A DNA stretch of 5,045 bases, from positions 1 to 5,045 of the forward strand of contig JABDJQ010000082.1 in the NCBI GenBank assembly GCA_013002425.1, written 5' to 3'. Positions 1 through 5,045 of the stretch are shown in pieces (positions within the stretch are counted from its first letter, which is position 1; every line of letters begins with the position of its first letter). The DNA comes from Gemmatimonadota bacterium (GTDB taxonomy: Bacteria; Orphanbacterota; Orphanbacteria; Orphanbacterales; Orphanbacteraceae). The notes below the pieces were generated by a model that saw nothing but the letters and a program-made list of their open reading frames with translations, was not told the origin of the DNA and made no database searches. The position numbers were made by a program, and so were the translations under genes.

Positions 1-681
1 CGAAGAGACGGCAGGCGGCGGCGGCGAGCGAAACTGATCCGGCCGTGTGAGAACGAACGGTTTCGCCCTCGCCCAGCCCGCCCCGAAAATGAACCCTTCG
101 GGCGTGCCGCTGTGCTCGTTGAACTCCGCATAAACGCCGGGGCCCATCGGGTGCCAGGCGTACTCGGCCTGCGTATCCCATGCATCACCATCCCGCCGTT
201 CCATCACCGAAGCCGCGCACGATCTGCCGAGCTCCGCGCCGGCCGACCGGGCGGGGCTGTCCGGAATCGACGCAGGTTGCAGGGCCGTCTTTCCCTCGAG
301 CCTCTCCGCCTGATCCGGATACTGGCCGGAGACGACGCCGAATGCCGCATGAACCACGGCGGCGACCGGATCCGCGTGCCCGGCCGGTCCTTCGTACGCG
401 AACCTTTCGAATCGCGGCTCGATGGAGTTCAGAGCGTCGTGAATCGCCAGATGCATCAGGCAGGCCGTCCGCAGTCCTTTGAGTGTGAGGAGTCGATCCT
501 CCGCAATCGCGATCGCGAACACCGCTTCATTCCAGTCCGTGATCACTTCCCGGAGACGTTCGTCCCTCGATTCGGCATGCGTACTCGTGCCCTTCGAGGC
601 CTCCGAGGCGTCGCTCCGCGCCGCCGGCTGACCCGCGACGACCAGTACGAGTGCTGTGAGAATGCTCATCGTCAGTTTCAT
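1..681 (-). CDS. Vanadium-dependent haloperoxidase-like protein (PAP2 superfamily), exported, N-terminal part; runs off left edge
   Basis: The minus-strand reading frame is open from the ATG at 681 to the window edge (227 codons, no stop). The first ~25 residues form a signal peptide: MKLT, a hydrophobic run (SILTALVLVVAG), then an Ala-rich cleavage region. Mature-part motifs match the N-terminal helical half of bacterial vanadium-dependent haloperoxidase-like proteins: DWNEAVFAIA (49-58), MHLAIHDALNSIEPRFERF (76-94), a DPVAAVVHAAFGV segment (104-116), and at 208-225 the hallmark PFVLTRPDQFRSPPPPAV. The start is supported by GGAG at 690-687, five bases before the ATG. In this family the C-terminal half carries the vanadate-binding Lys/Arg/His residues; here that half lies outside the window, so halide oxidation versus phosphatase activity cannot be judged. 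It is transcribed divergently from the HxlR regulator. The family call is confident; the substrate is unknown. Confidence 0.8.
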   Translation of the reverse strand, partial: MKLTMSILTALVLVVAGQPAARSDASEASKGTSTHAESRDERLREVITDWNEAVFAIAIAEDRLLTLKGLRTACLMHLAIHDALNSIEPRFERFAYEGPAGHADPVAAVVHAAFGVVSGQYPDQAERLEGKTALQPASIPDSPARSAGAELGRSCAASVMERRDGDAWDTQAEYAWHPMGPGVYAEFNEHSGTPEGFIFGAGWARAKPFVLTRPDQFRSPPPPAVSS

Positions 682-686
682 TTTCG

Positions 687-690
687 CTCC
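687..690 (-). promoter_or_regulatory. Ribosome binding site of the haloperoxidase-like gene
   Basis: On the minus strand GGAG (690-687) is followed by five bases and the ATG at 681. This selects 681 over the in-frame ATG four codons downstream, which has no comparable site. Confidence 0.65.
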
Positions 691-745
691 TCGAGTGTAT
701 GACCGCGGCGCCCGTCCCATCGATTCCAACGCTATCAAAGCACCG

Positions 746-778
746 GCTGCCATCTACTACTAAATCTGTAGTTGCAGC
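746..778. promoter_or_regulatory. Nested inverted repeat, candidate operator in the divergent intergenic region
   Basis: The 125-base gap between the two divergent starts contains a nested dyad. The outer arms are GCTGC (746-750) and GCAGC (774-778). The inner arms are ACTAC (756-760) and GTAGT (768-772) around an AT-rich core, TAAATCT. With the inner arms read as CTAC (754-757) and GTAG (768-771), the outer gaps are 3 and 2 bases, so the structure is nearly symmetric. HxlR-family dimers (YodB, CatR, HypR) are known to bind short dyads of this TACT/AGTA flavour near their own promoters. The site is 29 bases before the HxlR start and about 65 bases before the haloperoxidase start. That it is the HxlR operator is an inference. 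I could not place a convincing -35/-10 pair for either gene. Confidence 0.45.
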
Positions 779-806
779 ACGGTCCCGGGAATGAGAAGCT
801 CGGGTC

Positions 807-1544
807 ATGTCACGCGGCTACGGACAATACTGCCCGCTTTCTCTCGCGGCGGAGGTGCTCTGCGAAAGGTGGACGCTCCTCGTTGTGAGCCGTCTGCTCA
901 TGAACTGTTCGCGGTTCAACGAGATTCACAAAGGGTTGCCTCGAATGTCGGCTTCCCTTCTTTCGCAACGGTTGCTGCAGCTCGAGGAATCGGGCGTCCT
1001 GCGTCGTGAGAAGATCACGGACGGACGAGGGTATTCGTATCACCTGACAGAGGCCGGCCGTGATCTCGCGTCCCTCGTCAACGGTTTCGCCGTGTGGGGA
1101 CACGAATGGGCCCGTGATCTCACACAATCGGATCTGGATCCCCGGTTTCTCGTCTGGAGCATGCACCTGCGACTGGACACGCGGAAGATGCCGGCCGGGC
1201 GCACCGTACTCGAGTTCGACTTCAGCGGCGCACCCGCGGACTGCCGGCGGTTCTGGCTCGTGAACGACAACGGCGAAGTCGAAATGTGCCTCACCCATCC
1301 CGGGTTCGACGTGGACCTGTCGGTCCGCTCCGACTTGAAGGTGTTCGTGGAATGCTGGCGTGGGTTTCGCGACCTTCGCAACGAGATCCGGGCGCGTCGT
1401 ATCAAGCTGCGCGGACCCCGGGATCTGAAGAGACAGTTCCCGGACTGGCTGCTCCTGCACGTGCTCGCCGGCCACGAGCGCAAGCGCGGCGGGCCGGAAA
1501 GGACGCTGGCGCGGCGCTCCGCGAAGTATTCGAGCTCGGACTGA
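807..1544 (+). CDS. HxlR-family winged helix-turn-helix transcriptional regulator with C-terminal SCP2-like domain
   Basis: This is a 245-residue cytoplasmic DNA-binding protein. Residues ~9-95 are a typical HxlR domain: CPLSLAAEVLCERWTLLVVSR near the N-terminus (written here as positions 9-29), RFNEIHKGLPRMSASLLSQR (36-55) covering the recognition helix, LEESGVLRRE (59-68), and a wing ending in YHLTEAGRDL (78-87). Ordinary HxlR proteins are only ~110-130 residues. Residues ~110-217 form a second domain with FWLVNDNGEVEMCLTHPGFD (149-168), VDLSVRSDLKVFVECWRG (169-186) and IKLRGPRDLKRQFPDWL (199-215), which resembles the SCP2-like lipid or ligand-binding fold found fused to some HxlR regulators. 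Cys9 sits at the position of the redox-sensing Cys of YodB/HypR, so thiol or electrophile sensing is possible but unproven. A weak GAGAAG (793-798) precedes the ATG by 8 bases. It is divergent from the haloperoxidase-like gene and probably autoregulated. Confidence 0.88.
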   Translation: MSRGYGQYCPLSLAAEVLCERWTLLVVSRLLMNCSRFNEIHKGLPRMSASLLSQRLLQLEESGVLRREKITDGRGYSYHLTEAGRDLASLVNGFAVWGHEWARDLTQSDLDPRFLVWSMHLRLDTRKMPAGRTVLEFDFSGAPADCRRFWLVNDNGEVEMCLTHPGFDVDLSVRSDLKVFVECWRGFRDLRNEIRARRIKLRGPRDLKRQFPDWLLLHVLAGHERKRGGPERTLARRSAKYSSSD

Positions 1545-1580
1545 GTCGGCTGCTCCCGCGTTCGCACCGCGTGCTTTCCA

Positions 1581-2522
1581 TCACCACGGCAGCAGGTTCG
1601 TTCCCCCGTCCGTAAACGCATCCCAGAAAGCCTCGAGCCGCGCCCGTTCTTCCGGGTTCAGCCGCCCGCCGACCGCGCCGACGTTGGCGTGAAGCTGTTC
1701 CCGACTTCGCATGCCCGGGATCACGCAGCTGACTTCGTCGTAGGAAAGAACGTACTGAAGCGCGCGGGTCGCGAGCGTCTCGCCCCCGCTCGTCAACCAG
1801 TCGAGCTGATCGACCAGTCCGGCGCGTTCCGCAATCTCTTCGGAAGTCCATCGGGAACGAATGCCGTCGAACCGGCTTGCGGCGTCGAAACGACCCGTAA
1901 GCCAGCCGCTGTCGAGCGGAACCTTCACGATCGCGCCGCTTCCGCGACTTCGAACGAGTGGGAACGCGCGACGCGCGCCCTGGTGCAGGGCGTTGAACAG
2001 GATTTCGAGAACCGTGCTCTCCGTCTGCCCGAGGCACTTCTCGATCTCGCTCGCACGGTCGAGACTCGCCCCGTAGTGGCGGATCTTTCCCCGCGCCGCG
2101 GCCCGGTCGAGCGCATCCCAGAGAGGCTCGGTCGTTTGGTAGAGGGCGGCATCCGGATTGTGGAGCAGAAACACGTCGAGGTAGTCCGTCCGCAGTCGGC
2201 GCAGGCTCTCTTCGAGGCCCGTCTCGAACCGGTCGATCGAAAAGTCGCGAACGTCGTCTGCCGTGCGGCCGAACTTGCTGACGAGAACGACGTCGTTTCG
2301 CCTTCCCCGGAGCGACTCGCCGAGCAACCGTTCGCTGTTCGTCGACCCGTAGTTCGGTGAAGTGTCGAACAGGTTGACGCCGAGGTCGATCGCCTCGTGC
2401 ACGAGATCGTGCGCGGTCCGGTCGTCCATGCCGCCCCAGTCCGTATCGTTTCCGAGCTGCCAGCATCCGAAGCCGACTTCGGAGACTTCGATCCCGGTTT
2501 TTCCGAGTGTTCGATGTTCCAT
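1581..2522 (-). CDS. Aldo/keto reductase family oxidoreductase
   Basis: This is a complete 313-residue cytosolic NAD(P)H-dependent oxidoreductase with a (beta/alpha)8 barrel. It opens with RTLGKTGIEVSEVGFGCWQL (4-23). The catalytic tetrad is visible as Asp53 and Tyr58 in NLFDTSPNYG (50-59), Lys83 in VLVSKFG (79-85) and His121 in FLLHNPD (118-124). The C-terminal cofactor-binding segment appears as VIPGMRSREQLHAN (267-280). Length and motif order fit the COG0667-type group; the substrate cannot be read from sequence. I chose the ATG at 2522 because MEHRTLGKTG is the normal family N-terminus. A TTG at 2561 would add 13 residues of no family character. Neither start has a good Shine-Dalgarno sequence. 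The gene is convergent with the HxlR regulator, with 36 bases between the stops and no strong terminator there. Confidence 0.93.
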   Translation of the reverse strand: MEHRTLGKTGIEVSEVGFGCWQLGNDTDWGGMDDRTAHDLVHEAIDLGVNLFDTSPNYGSTNSERLLGESLRGRRNDVVLVSKFGRTADDVRDFSIDRFETGLEESLRRLRTDYLDVFLLHNPDAALYQTTEPLWDALDRAAARGKIRHYGASLDRASEIEKCLGQTESTVLEILFNALHQGARRAFPLVRSRGSGAIVKVPLDSGWLTGRFDAASRFDGIRSRWTSEEIAERAGLVDQLDWLTSGGETLATRALQYVLSYDEVSCVIPGMRSREQLHANVGAVGGRLNPEERARLEAFWDAFTDGGTNLLPW

Positions 2523-2570
2523 TGCAGAATCCGTTCGGTTCGTGCAGGAGTCAGCACGCAATATGCCGGT

Positions 2571-2856
2571 CTAGTTCGCCTCCAGGGCTTTCCTGATCGC
2601 GCTTGCGCGCGCTTCCATCTCCCCGGCGCCCGCATCTTCGCCGAGCGAGGCGGTCCGGGACGGACGGATCGTTCTCTATTATATAGATGTCGAGCGTAGC
2701 TCCCCTCGTGCGCGGATCGGACGGGATCGTGCGGTCGCTGTCATCCGAAGGAAGCGTGCGGTCATTGTCGTCGACGGGGCGATCGGGGGGAGTCATGCGA
2801 CGAGGATAGCAGAACGGGATTCCGTGCGGATGGAGGTCGTTCGCCTTTTCGGACAC
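2571..2856 (-). pseudogene. Possible small ORF with a frame break upstream of the aldo/keto reductase; unrecognised
   Basis: I do not recognise this. One minus-strand frame is open from a GTG at 2856, with an ATG at 2796, to a TGA at 2553-2551. Its first part is acidic, with a short repeat DNDRTLPSD / DSDRTIPSD, then TLDIYIIENDPSVPDRLA. Beyond about 2640 this frame turns into an Arg-rich string typical of a wrong frame. The +1 frame there instead reads SLGEDAGAGEMEARASAIRK followed by ALEAN and a TAG at 2573-2571, a natural-looking helical C-terminus. That second frame is closed upstream by TAA and TAG at about 2684-2679. A single-base shift near 2640-2655 would join the two into a protein of about 75 residues if the ATG is used. 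No ribosome binding site is seen at either start. It may be a broken gene, an assembly error or non-coding sequence. Confidence 0.22.
2678..2683 (-). promoter_or_regulatory. TATAAT element, possible -10 box for the aldo/keto reductase
   Basis: The minus strand carries a perfect TATAAT at 2683-2678 inside CATCTATATAATAGAG, an AT-rich island in otherwise GC-rich sequence, about 155 bases before the reductase ATG. The hexamer 17 bases upstream (AGGGGA) is not a -35 box, so this rests on the -10 alone. The element also lies inside the possible small ORF. Confidence 0.25.
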
Positions 2857-2940
2857 TACGGCATCCGTGTTTGAGGTCGATCATAGAGACGGCCGATTTC
2901 GGCCCCGCCGACGCATAGAAAGAAATGATCACTGTTATTG
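2857..2940. other. Gene-free intergenic stretch with a short GGCCG hairpin
   Basis: Together with the two entries to its left and the promoter and leader to its right, this makes up the ~520-base gap between the reductase and the cytochrome. I see no secure gene. GGCCG-ATTT-CGGCC (2891-2904) can form a 5-bp hairpin with no T tract on either strand, so it is not a good terminator. Confidence 0.4.
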
Positions 2941-2969
2941 TTGACCGGAATGACGTCTGCGAATAGGGT
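2941..2969 (+). promoter_or_regulatory. Candidate sigma70-type promoter of the octaheme cytochrome
   Basis: TTGACC (2941-2946, five of six consensus bases) lies 17 bases before TAGGGT (2964-2969, three of six). Transcription would begin near 2976, giving a leader of about 70 bases to the cytochrome ATG. The -35 and spacing are good and the -10 is weak, so an activator may be needed. Confidence 0.35.
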
Positions 2970-2975
2970 TGGATT

Positions 2976-3015
2976 ACGGCCGGGGTATGAAAGTATCTTG
3001 GCCGTCTCCATGGAG
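2976..3015 (+). promoter_or_regulatory. Leader inverted repeats upstream of the cytochrome
   Basis: ACGGCC (2976-2981) and GGCCGT (3000-3005) form a perfect 6-bp inverted repeat around an 18-base loop. The self-complementary CTCCATGGAG (3006-3015) follows directly. Both lie between the candidate -10 and the Shine-Dalgarno sequence. They could be a leader RNA hairpin or a protein site; function is unknown. Confidence 0.25.
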
Positions 3016-3028
3016 GCGACCCACCGTC

Positions 3029-3035
3029 AAGGAGG
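3029..3035 (+). promoter_or_regulatory. Strong Shine-Dalgarno sequence of the cytochrome gene
   Basis: AAGGAGG is nine bases before the ATG at 3045. It is the strongest ribosome binding site in the window and fixes the start just before the signal peptide. Confidence 0.8.
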
Positions 3036-3044
3036 GCTGGTGCC

Positions 3045-4538
3045 ATGCGTGAATCTCGCTTCTTGATTGCTGCTCTGATCGCCCTGTCTCTATCTCTTTT
3101 CGGTTGCGGTGACGATGACGACGACGGGCTGACCGAACCGCCGTCCGATGTCGGCATCGTTCTCGGAGCTCCGAACGGGGGCGAACTCGTTCAACCCGGC
3201 TCGACGCTCGATGTGACCTGGACCGCATTCCCCAACAAGAACATGGGTACGGTAACGGCGGTCGACATCGAGTACATCCACGACGACGCCCAAAACTACA
3301 TTACGGTCGCGACCGATGTTTCGCCCGAGTCTCCGTATTCCTGGACGGTTCCGAACGAGAATCTGTTCGGAGTGAAGGTCAAAGTGACCGCGAAGGATGA
3401 CGCGGGCAACAGTGACTCCGACGAGAGCGAAAAGGTCTTCGGTATCGTCACGCACTCCACGCGCAACTACGTGACAAGTTCGGTCTGCCAGAACTGTCAC
3501 GTCGACCAATGGGACGACCTGTTCATGTCCGGGCACCCGTACAAGATCAACAAGGTCGTAAACGGCATGCCCCCCACCTATCCTTTCAGCGACGTTCCGA
3601 ATCCGCCAACCGGTTTCAGCTGGAACAACGTCACGTATGTGATCGGCGGCTACGGCTGGAAAGCGCGCTTCATGGACGAGAACGGGTATATCATCACCGA
3701 CGGCTGGAACGGTGTAACGGCGCAGTACAACCTGCCCCGCACCGATCTGGACGTCGACGAGGAGTGGGTACCTTATCACTCGGGTGATACGGCCCCGAAA
3801 CCGTACACCTGCGGAACGTGTCACACCACCGGCTGGCAGGACTTCGAGGACAACGGGGGCGTCAATCAGGACGGTCTCGAAGGCATTCTCGGAACCTGGG
3901 AAGAAGCCGGCGTGACCTGTGAAGCGTGCCATGGTCCGGGCGGCATGCATGTCGCGTCGAAGAACAGGGCGCAGATCACGGTCGACCAGAACTCGACTCT
4001 GTGCGGATCCTGCCATTTCCGGGATACCAACCACGGCATCCTGGCCAGCGGCGGTTTCATTCGCCATCACGAACAGTATGACGAAATGATCAGCGCCAAA
4101 CATTCGGGCCTGAACTGCATCTCCTGCCACGACCCGCATATCGGCGTTCGCTACGGTCATGCGGATCAGGGCGGAATCAAGGTCGATTGCGCTTCGTGTC
4201 ATCCGGGCGAGGCGTCCGTGCTGAACCACACCGCCGGATCGCCCGAATGCATCGACTGTCACATGCCGCGTGCGACCAAGTCGGCGCGTAAGGTCCACGA
4301 TTTCGAAGGAGACGTGCGTACGCACATCTTCAAGATCCGTACGGATCCGGTGTCGCGTGACTCGATGTTCTACAACGATGAAGGGGCGACCTTCTCGCAC
4401 GGTTACGTGACACTCGATTTCGCATGCTACACGTGCCACAAGGACCCGGCTTCGGGAATGGGCGGCAGCGCAAGCGAAAAGACGCTCGAGAGTCTCGCCG
4501 AGATGGCCGTCGGGATTCACACGGCGTCCGGCAAGTGA
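3045..4538 (+). CDS. Octaheme c-type cytochrome lipoprotein with N-terminal PNGGE Ig-like domain
   Basis: This is a complete 497-residue electron-transfer protein. Residues 1-20 are a lipoprotein signal (FLIAALIALSLSLFG) ending at Cys21 in a lipobox-like LFGC, followed by GDDDDDG; an acidic run there suggests outer-membrane and possibly surface placement. Residues ~36-135 form an Ig-like beta domain of the 'APNGGELVQPGSTLDVTWT' type, with SPYSWTVP at 96-103. Eight CXXCH heme-attachment motifs start at Cys148, 256, 292, 320, 358, 382, 402 and 461. EAGVTCEACHGPGGMHV (287-303) is the signature of cytochrome c554/c'-like multiheme domains, and CIDCHMPR (402-409) is also typical of them. Many extra His residues are available as distal ligands. 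No CXXCK motif is present, so there is no sign of a NrfA-type catalytic heme. A 104-residue stretch with GGYGWKARFM (201-210) separates hemes 1 and 2. It has its own candidate promoter and terminator, so it is probably monocistronic. Maturation needs Sec export and a cytochrome c assembly system located elsewhere. Partner and donor are unknown. Confidence 0.93.
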   Translation: MRESRFLIAALIALSLSLFGCGDDDDDGLTEPPSDVGIVLGAPNGGELVQPGSTLDVTWTAFPNKNMGTVTAVDIEYIHDDAQNYITVATDVSPESPYSWTVPNENLFGVKVKVTAKDDAGNSDSDESEKVFGIVTHSTRNYVTSSVCQNCHVDQWDDLFMSGHPYKINKVVNGMPPTYPFSDVPNPPTGFSWNNVTYVIGGYGWKARFMDENGYIITDGWNGVTAQYNLPRTDLDVDEEWVPYHSGDTAPKPYTCGTCHTTGWQDFEDNGGVNQDGLEGILGTWEEAGVTCEACHGPGGMHVASKNRAQITVDQNSTLCGSCHFRDTNHGILASGGFIRHHEQYDEMISAKHSGLNCISCHDPHIGVRYGHADQGGIKVDCASCHPGEASVLNHTAGSPECIDCHMPRATKSARKVHDFEGDVRTHIFKIRTDPVSRDSMFYNDEGATFSHGYVTLDFACYTCHKDPASGMGGSASEKTLESLAEMAVGIHTASGK

Positions 4539-4553
4539 TCGCATAATCCACAG

Positions 4554-4570
4554 GGGTCTGCAAGGGACCC
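4554..4570 (+). repeat. Small hairpin GGGTC/GACCC before the terminator
   Basis: GGGTC (4554-4558) pairs with GACCC (4566-4570) over a 7-base loop. The related GGGTC and GACCC strings in the terminator next door could pair in alternative ways. It may help 3'-end formation; weak on its own. Confidence 0.3.
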
Positions 4571-4574
4571 GATC

Positions 4575-4609
4575 GAGACCCGTTCTCCAAGGAGGGCGGG
4601 TCTCTTTCC
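4575..4609 (+). terminator. Rho-independent terminator of the cytochrome gene
   Basis: A perfect 8-bp stem, GAGACCCG (4575-4582) with CGGGTCTC (4597-4604), begins 36 bases after the cytochrome stop. The 14-base loop contains a further CTCC-AA-GGAG pairing. A short TTT (4605-4607) follows on the plus strand. The minus strand has no T tract after the stem, so it should act mainly on the cytochrome transcript and not on the RpiR-type gene coming from the right. Confidence 0.7.
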
Positions 4610-4674
4610 ATAATCAGGATCCCTCTATCAGCCGCACCTGGGCGAGCGACGGAAGGCCGGCTTCGCACTGGTTG

Positions 4675-5045
4675 CTAGGGATAGAAGGTGCTCGTGGCAT
4701 CCCAGAGCGATTCGATGTGATCGATCCTCTCGCGCGCACTTTCCTTCAAGTCACGAGTGACCTGGGAGACGAGCAGCTCCGCCGCGGCGACGGCCGGCAC
4801 GGAGCTGTCGAACGGACCGACCGCGGGGATGGAAAGCTGGCACCAGTGTTTCGTGATCGAAGCGAGCGGTGAAAGCGGACCGTCGGTGATCGCGAGGATC
4901 GTCGCGCCGAGCGAAGCGAGCGTCTCGGCCGACAGAACGGTCGCGCGTCGGTAGCGCTGAAAATCGAAGACCACGCCGACATCGCCGGGCCCGGCGTCGG
5001 TCAGGTCGCTGGCGAGGGCATGTTCCCCGATGAGATGGACACCCT
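4675..5045 (-). CDS. MurR/RpiR-family transcriptional regulator, C-terminal SIS domain; runs off right edge
   Basis: The minus-strand frame is open from the right edge to a TAG at 4677-4675, giving 122 visible residues. It reads as the sugar isomerase (SIS) domain of an RpiR-type regulator: GVHLIGEHALASDLTDAGPG (visible residues 1-20), then DVGVVFDFQRYRR, LGATILAITDGPLSPLA and, further on, GPFDSS. The Arg/Glu-rich C-terminal helix (ERIDHIESLWDA) is usual for the family. Known members are about 280-300 residues with an N-terminal helix-turn-helix domain, which here lies outside the window. They bind phosphorylated sugars through the SIS domain and control sugar or aminosugar use. The visible frame has no start suited to an independent gene, so I treat it as a 3' fragment. 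A stand-alone SIS-domain protein is the main alternative. It converges on the cytochrome terminator, and no T-tailed terminator of its own is seen in 4605-4674. Confidence 0.82.
   Translation of the reverse strand, partial: GVHLIGEHALASDLTDAGPGDVGVVFDFQRYRRATVLSAETLASLGATILAITDGPLSPLASITKHWCQLSIPAVGPFDSSVPAVAAAELLVSQVTRDLKESARERIDHIESLWDATSTFYP

Noticed and set aside
112..702. A 196-codon plus-strand open frame over the haloperoxidase-like gene
   Set aside because: It is Arg-rich with no motifs. The minus strand shows a signal peptide, a ribosome binding site and haloperoxidase family motifs.
1545..1580. A bidirectional terminator between the HxlR regulator and the aldo/keto reductase
   Set aside because: Only a 4-bp CGCG/CGCG stem (1557-1571) with no T tract is present, too weak to call.
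1402..2466. A 354-codon minus-strand open frame overlapping the aldo/keto reductase
   Set aside because: It is Arg-rich with no domain, in another frame of a reductase with a complete catalytic tetrad; a shadow frame.
2523..2561. A TTG start at 2561 extending the aldo/keto reductase by 13 residues
   Set aside because: The extension has no family character, the ATG at 2522 gives the normal N-terminus, and no well-spaced ribosome binding site supports the TTG.
2923..2964. A 13-codon plus-strand ORF (MITVIVDRNDVCE) that could be a leader peptide
   Set aside because: It has no proper ribosome binding site and starts upstream of the candidate transcription start of the cytochrome.
3486..4440. 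The cytochrome as a catalytic nitrite or octaheme tetrathionate/nitrite reductase
   Set aside because: All eight motifs are CXXCH and no CXXCK is present. Some octaheme enzymes use other ligands, so catalysis is not excluded, but nothing visible supports it.
3090..4544. A 484-codon minus-strand open frame antisense to the cytochrome
   Set aside because: It covers almost all of a gene with eight heme motifs, a signal peptide and a strong ribosome binding site. Its translation is Val/Arg-rich with no recognisable motif, as expected from antisense reading of GC-rich coding DNA.
4650..4668. A GAAGGCCGGCTTC near-palindrome as terminator for the RpiR-type gene
   Set aside because: The stem is short and no T tract follows on the minus strand.

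Overview
The window looks like a chromosomal segment from a GC-rich, Gram-negative, probably uncultured bacterium. Two exported proteins, one of them a probable lipoprotein, point to a Gram-negative envelope. The combination of a 'PNGGE' Ig-like domain with a multiheme cytochrome c is common in Eisenbacteria/Krumholzibacteria/Latescibacteria-type and other FCB or delta-proteobacterial lineages, but the taxon cannot be fixed from this sequence. I see no insertion sequence, CRISPR array, tRNA or rRNA.

Layout, left to right. (1) Positions 1-681, minus strand: the N-terminal 227 residues of an exported vanadium-dependent haloperoxidase-like (PAP2 superfamily) protein that runs off the left edge. 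(2) Positions 682-806: a divergent intergenic region with a nested dyad that is a good candidate operator. (3) Positions 807-1544, plus strand: an HxlR-family winged-helix regulator with an extra C-terminal SCP2-like domain. (4) Positions 1581-2522, minus strand: a complete aldo/keto reductase, convergent with the regulator. (5) Positions 2523-3044: about 520 bases without a secure gene. It holds a possible broken small ORF on the minus strand, a TATAAT island upstream of the reductase, and the probable promoter and leader of the cytochrome. (6) Positions 3045-4538, plus strand: a complete octaheme c-type cytochrome lipoprotein with a strong ribosome binding site and its own terminator at 4575-4609. 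(7) Positions 4675-5045, minus strand: the C-terminal SIS domain of a MurR/RpiR-type regulator that continues past the right edge.

How the genes relate. The haloperoxidase-like gene and the HxlR regulator share a divergent control region, so the regulator may control both itself and the enzyme. The cytochrome is flanked by its own promoter and terminator and looks monocistronic. Its role is most simply electron transfer at the outer membrane or cell surface. The RpiR fragment probably belongs to a sugar-phosphate or aminosugar control unit off the right edge and is not obviously linked to the redox genes. The most interesting object is the octaheme cytochrome. The most interesting unexplained sites are the dyad at 746-778 and the frame-broken ORF at 2571-2856.
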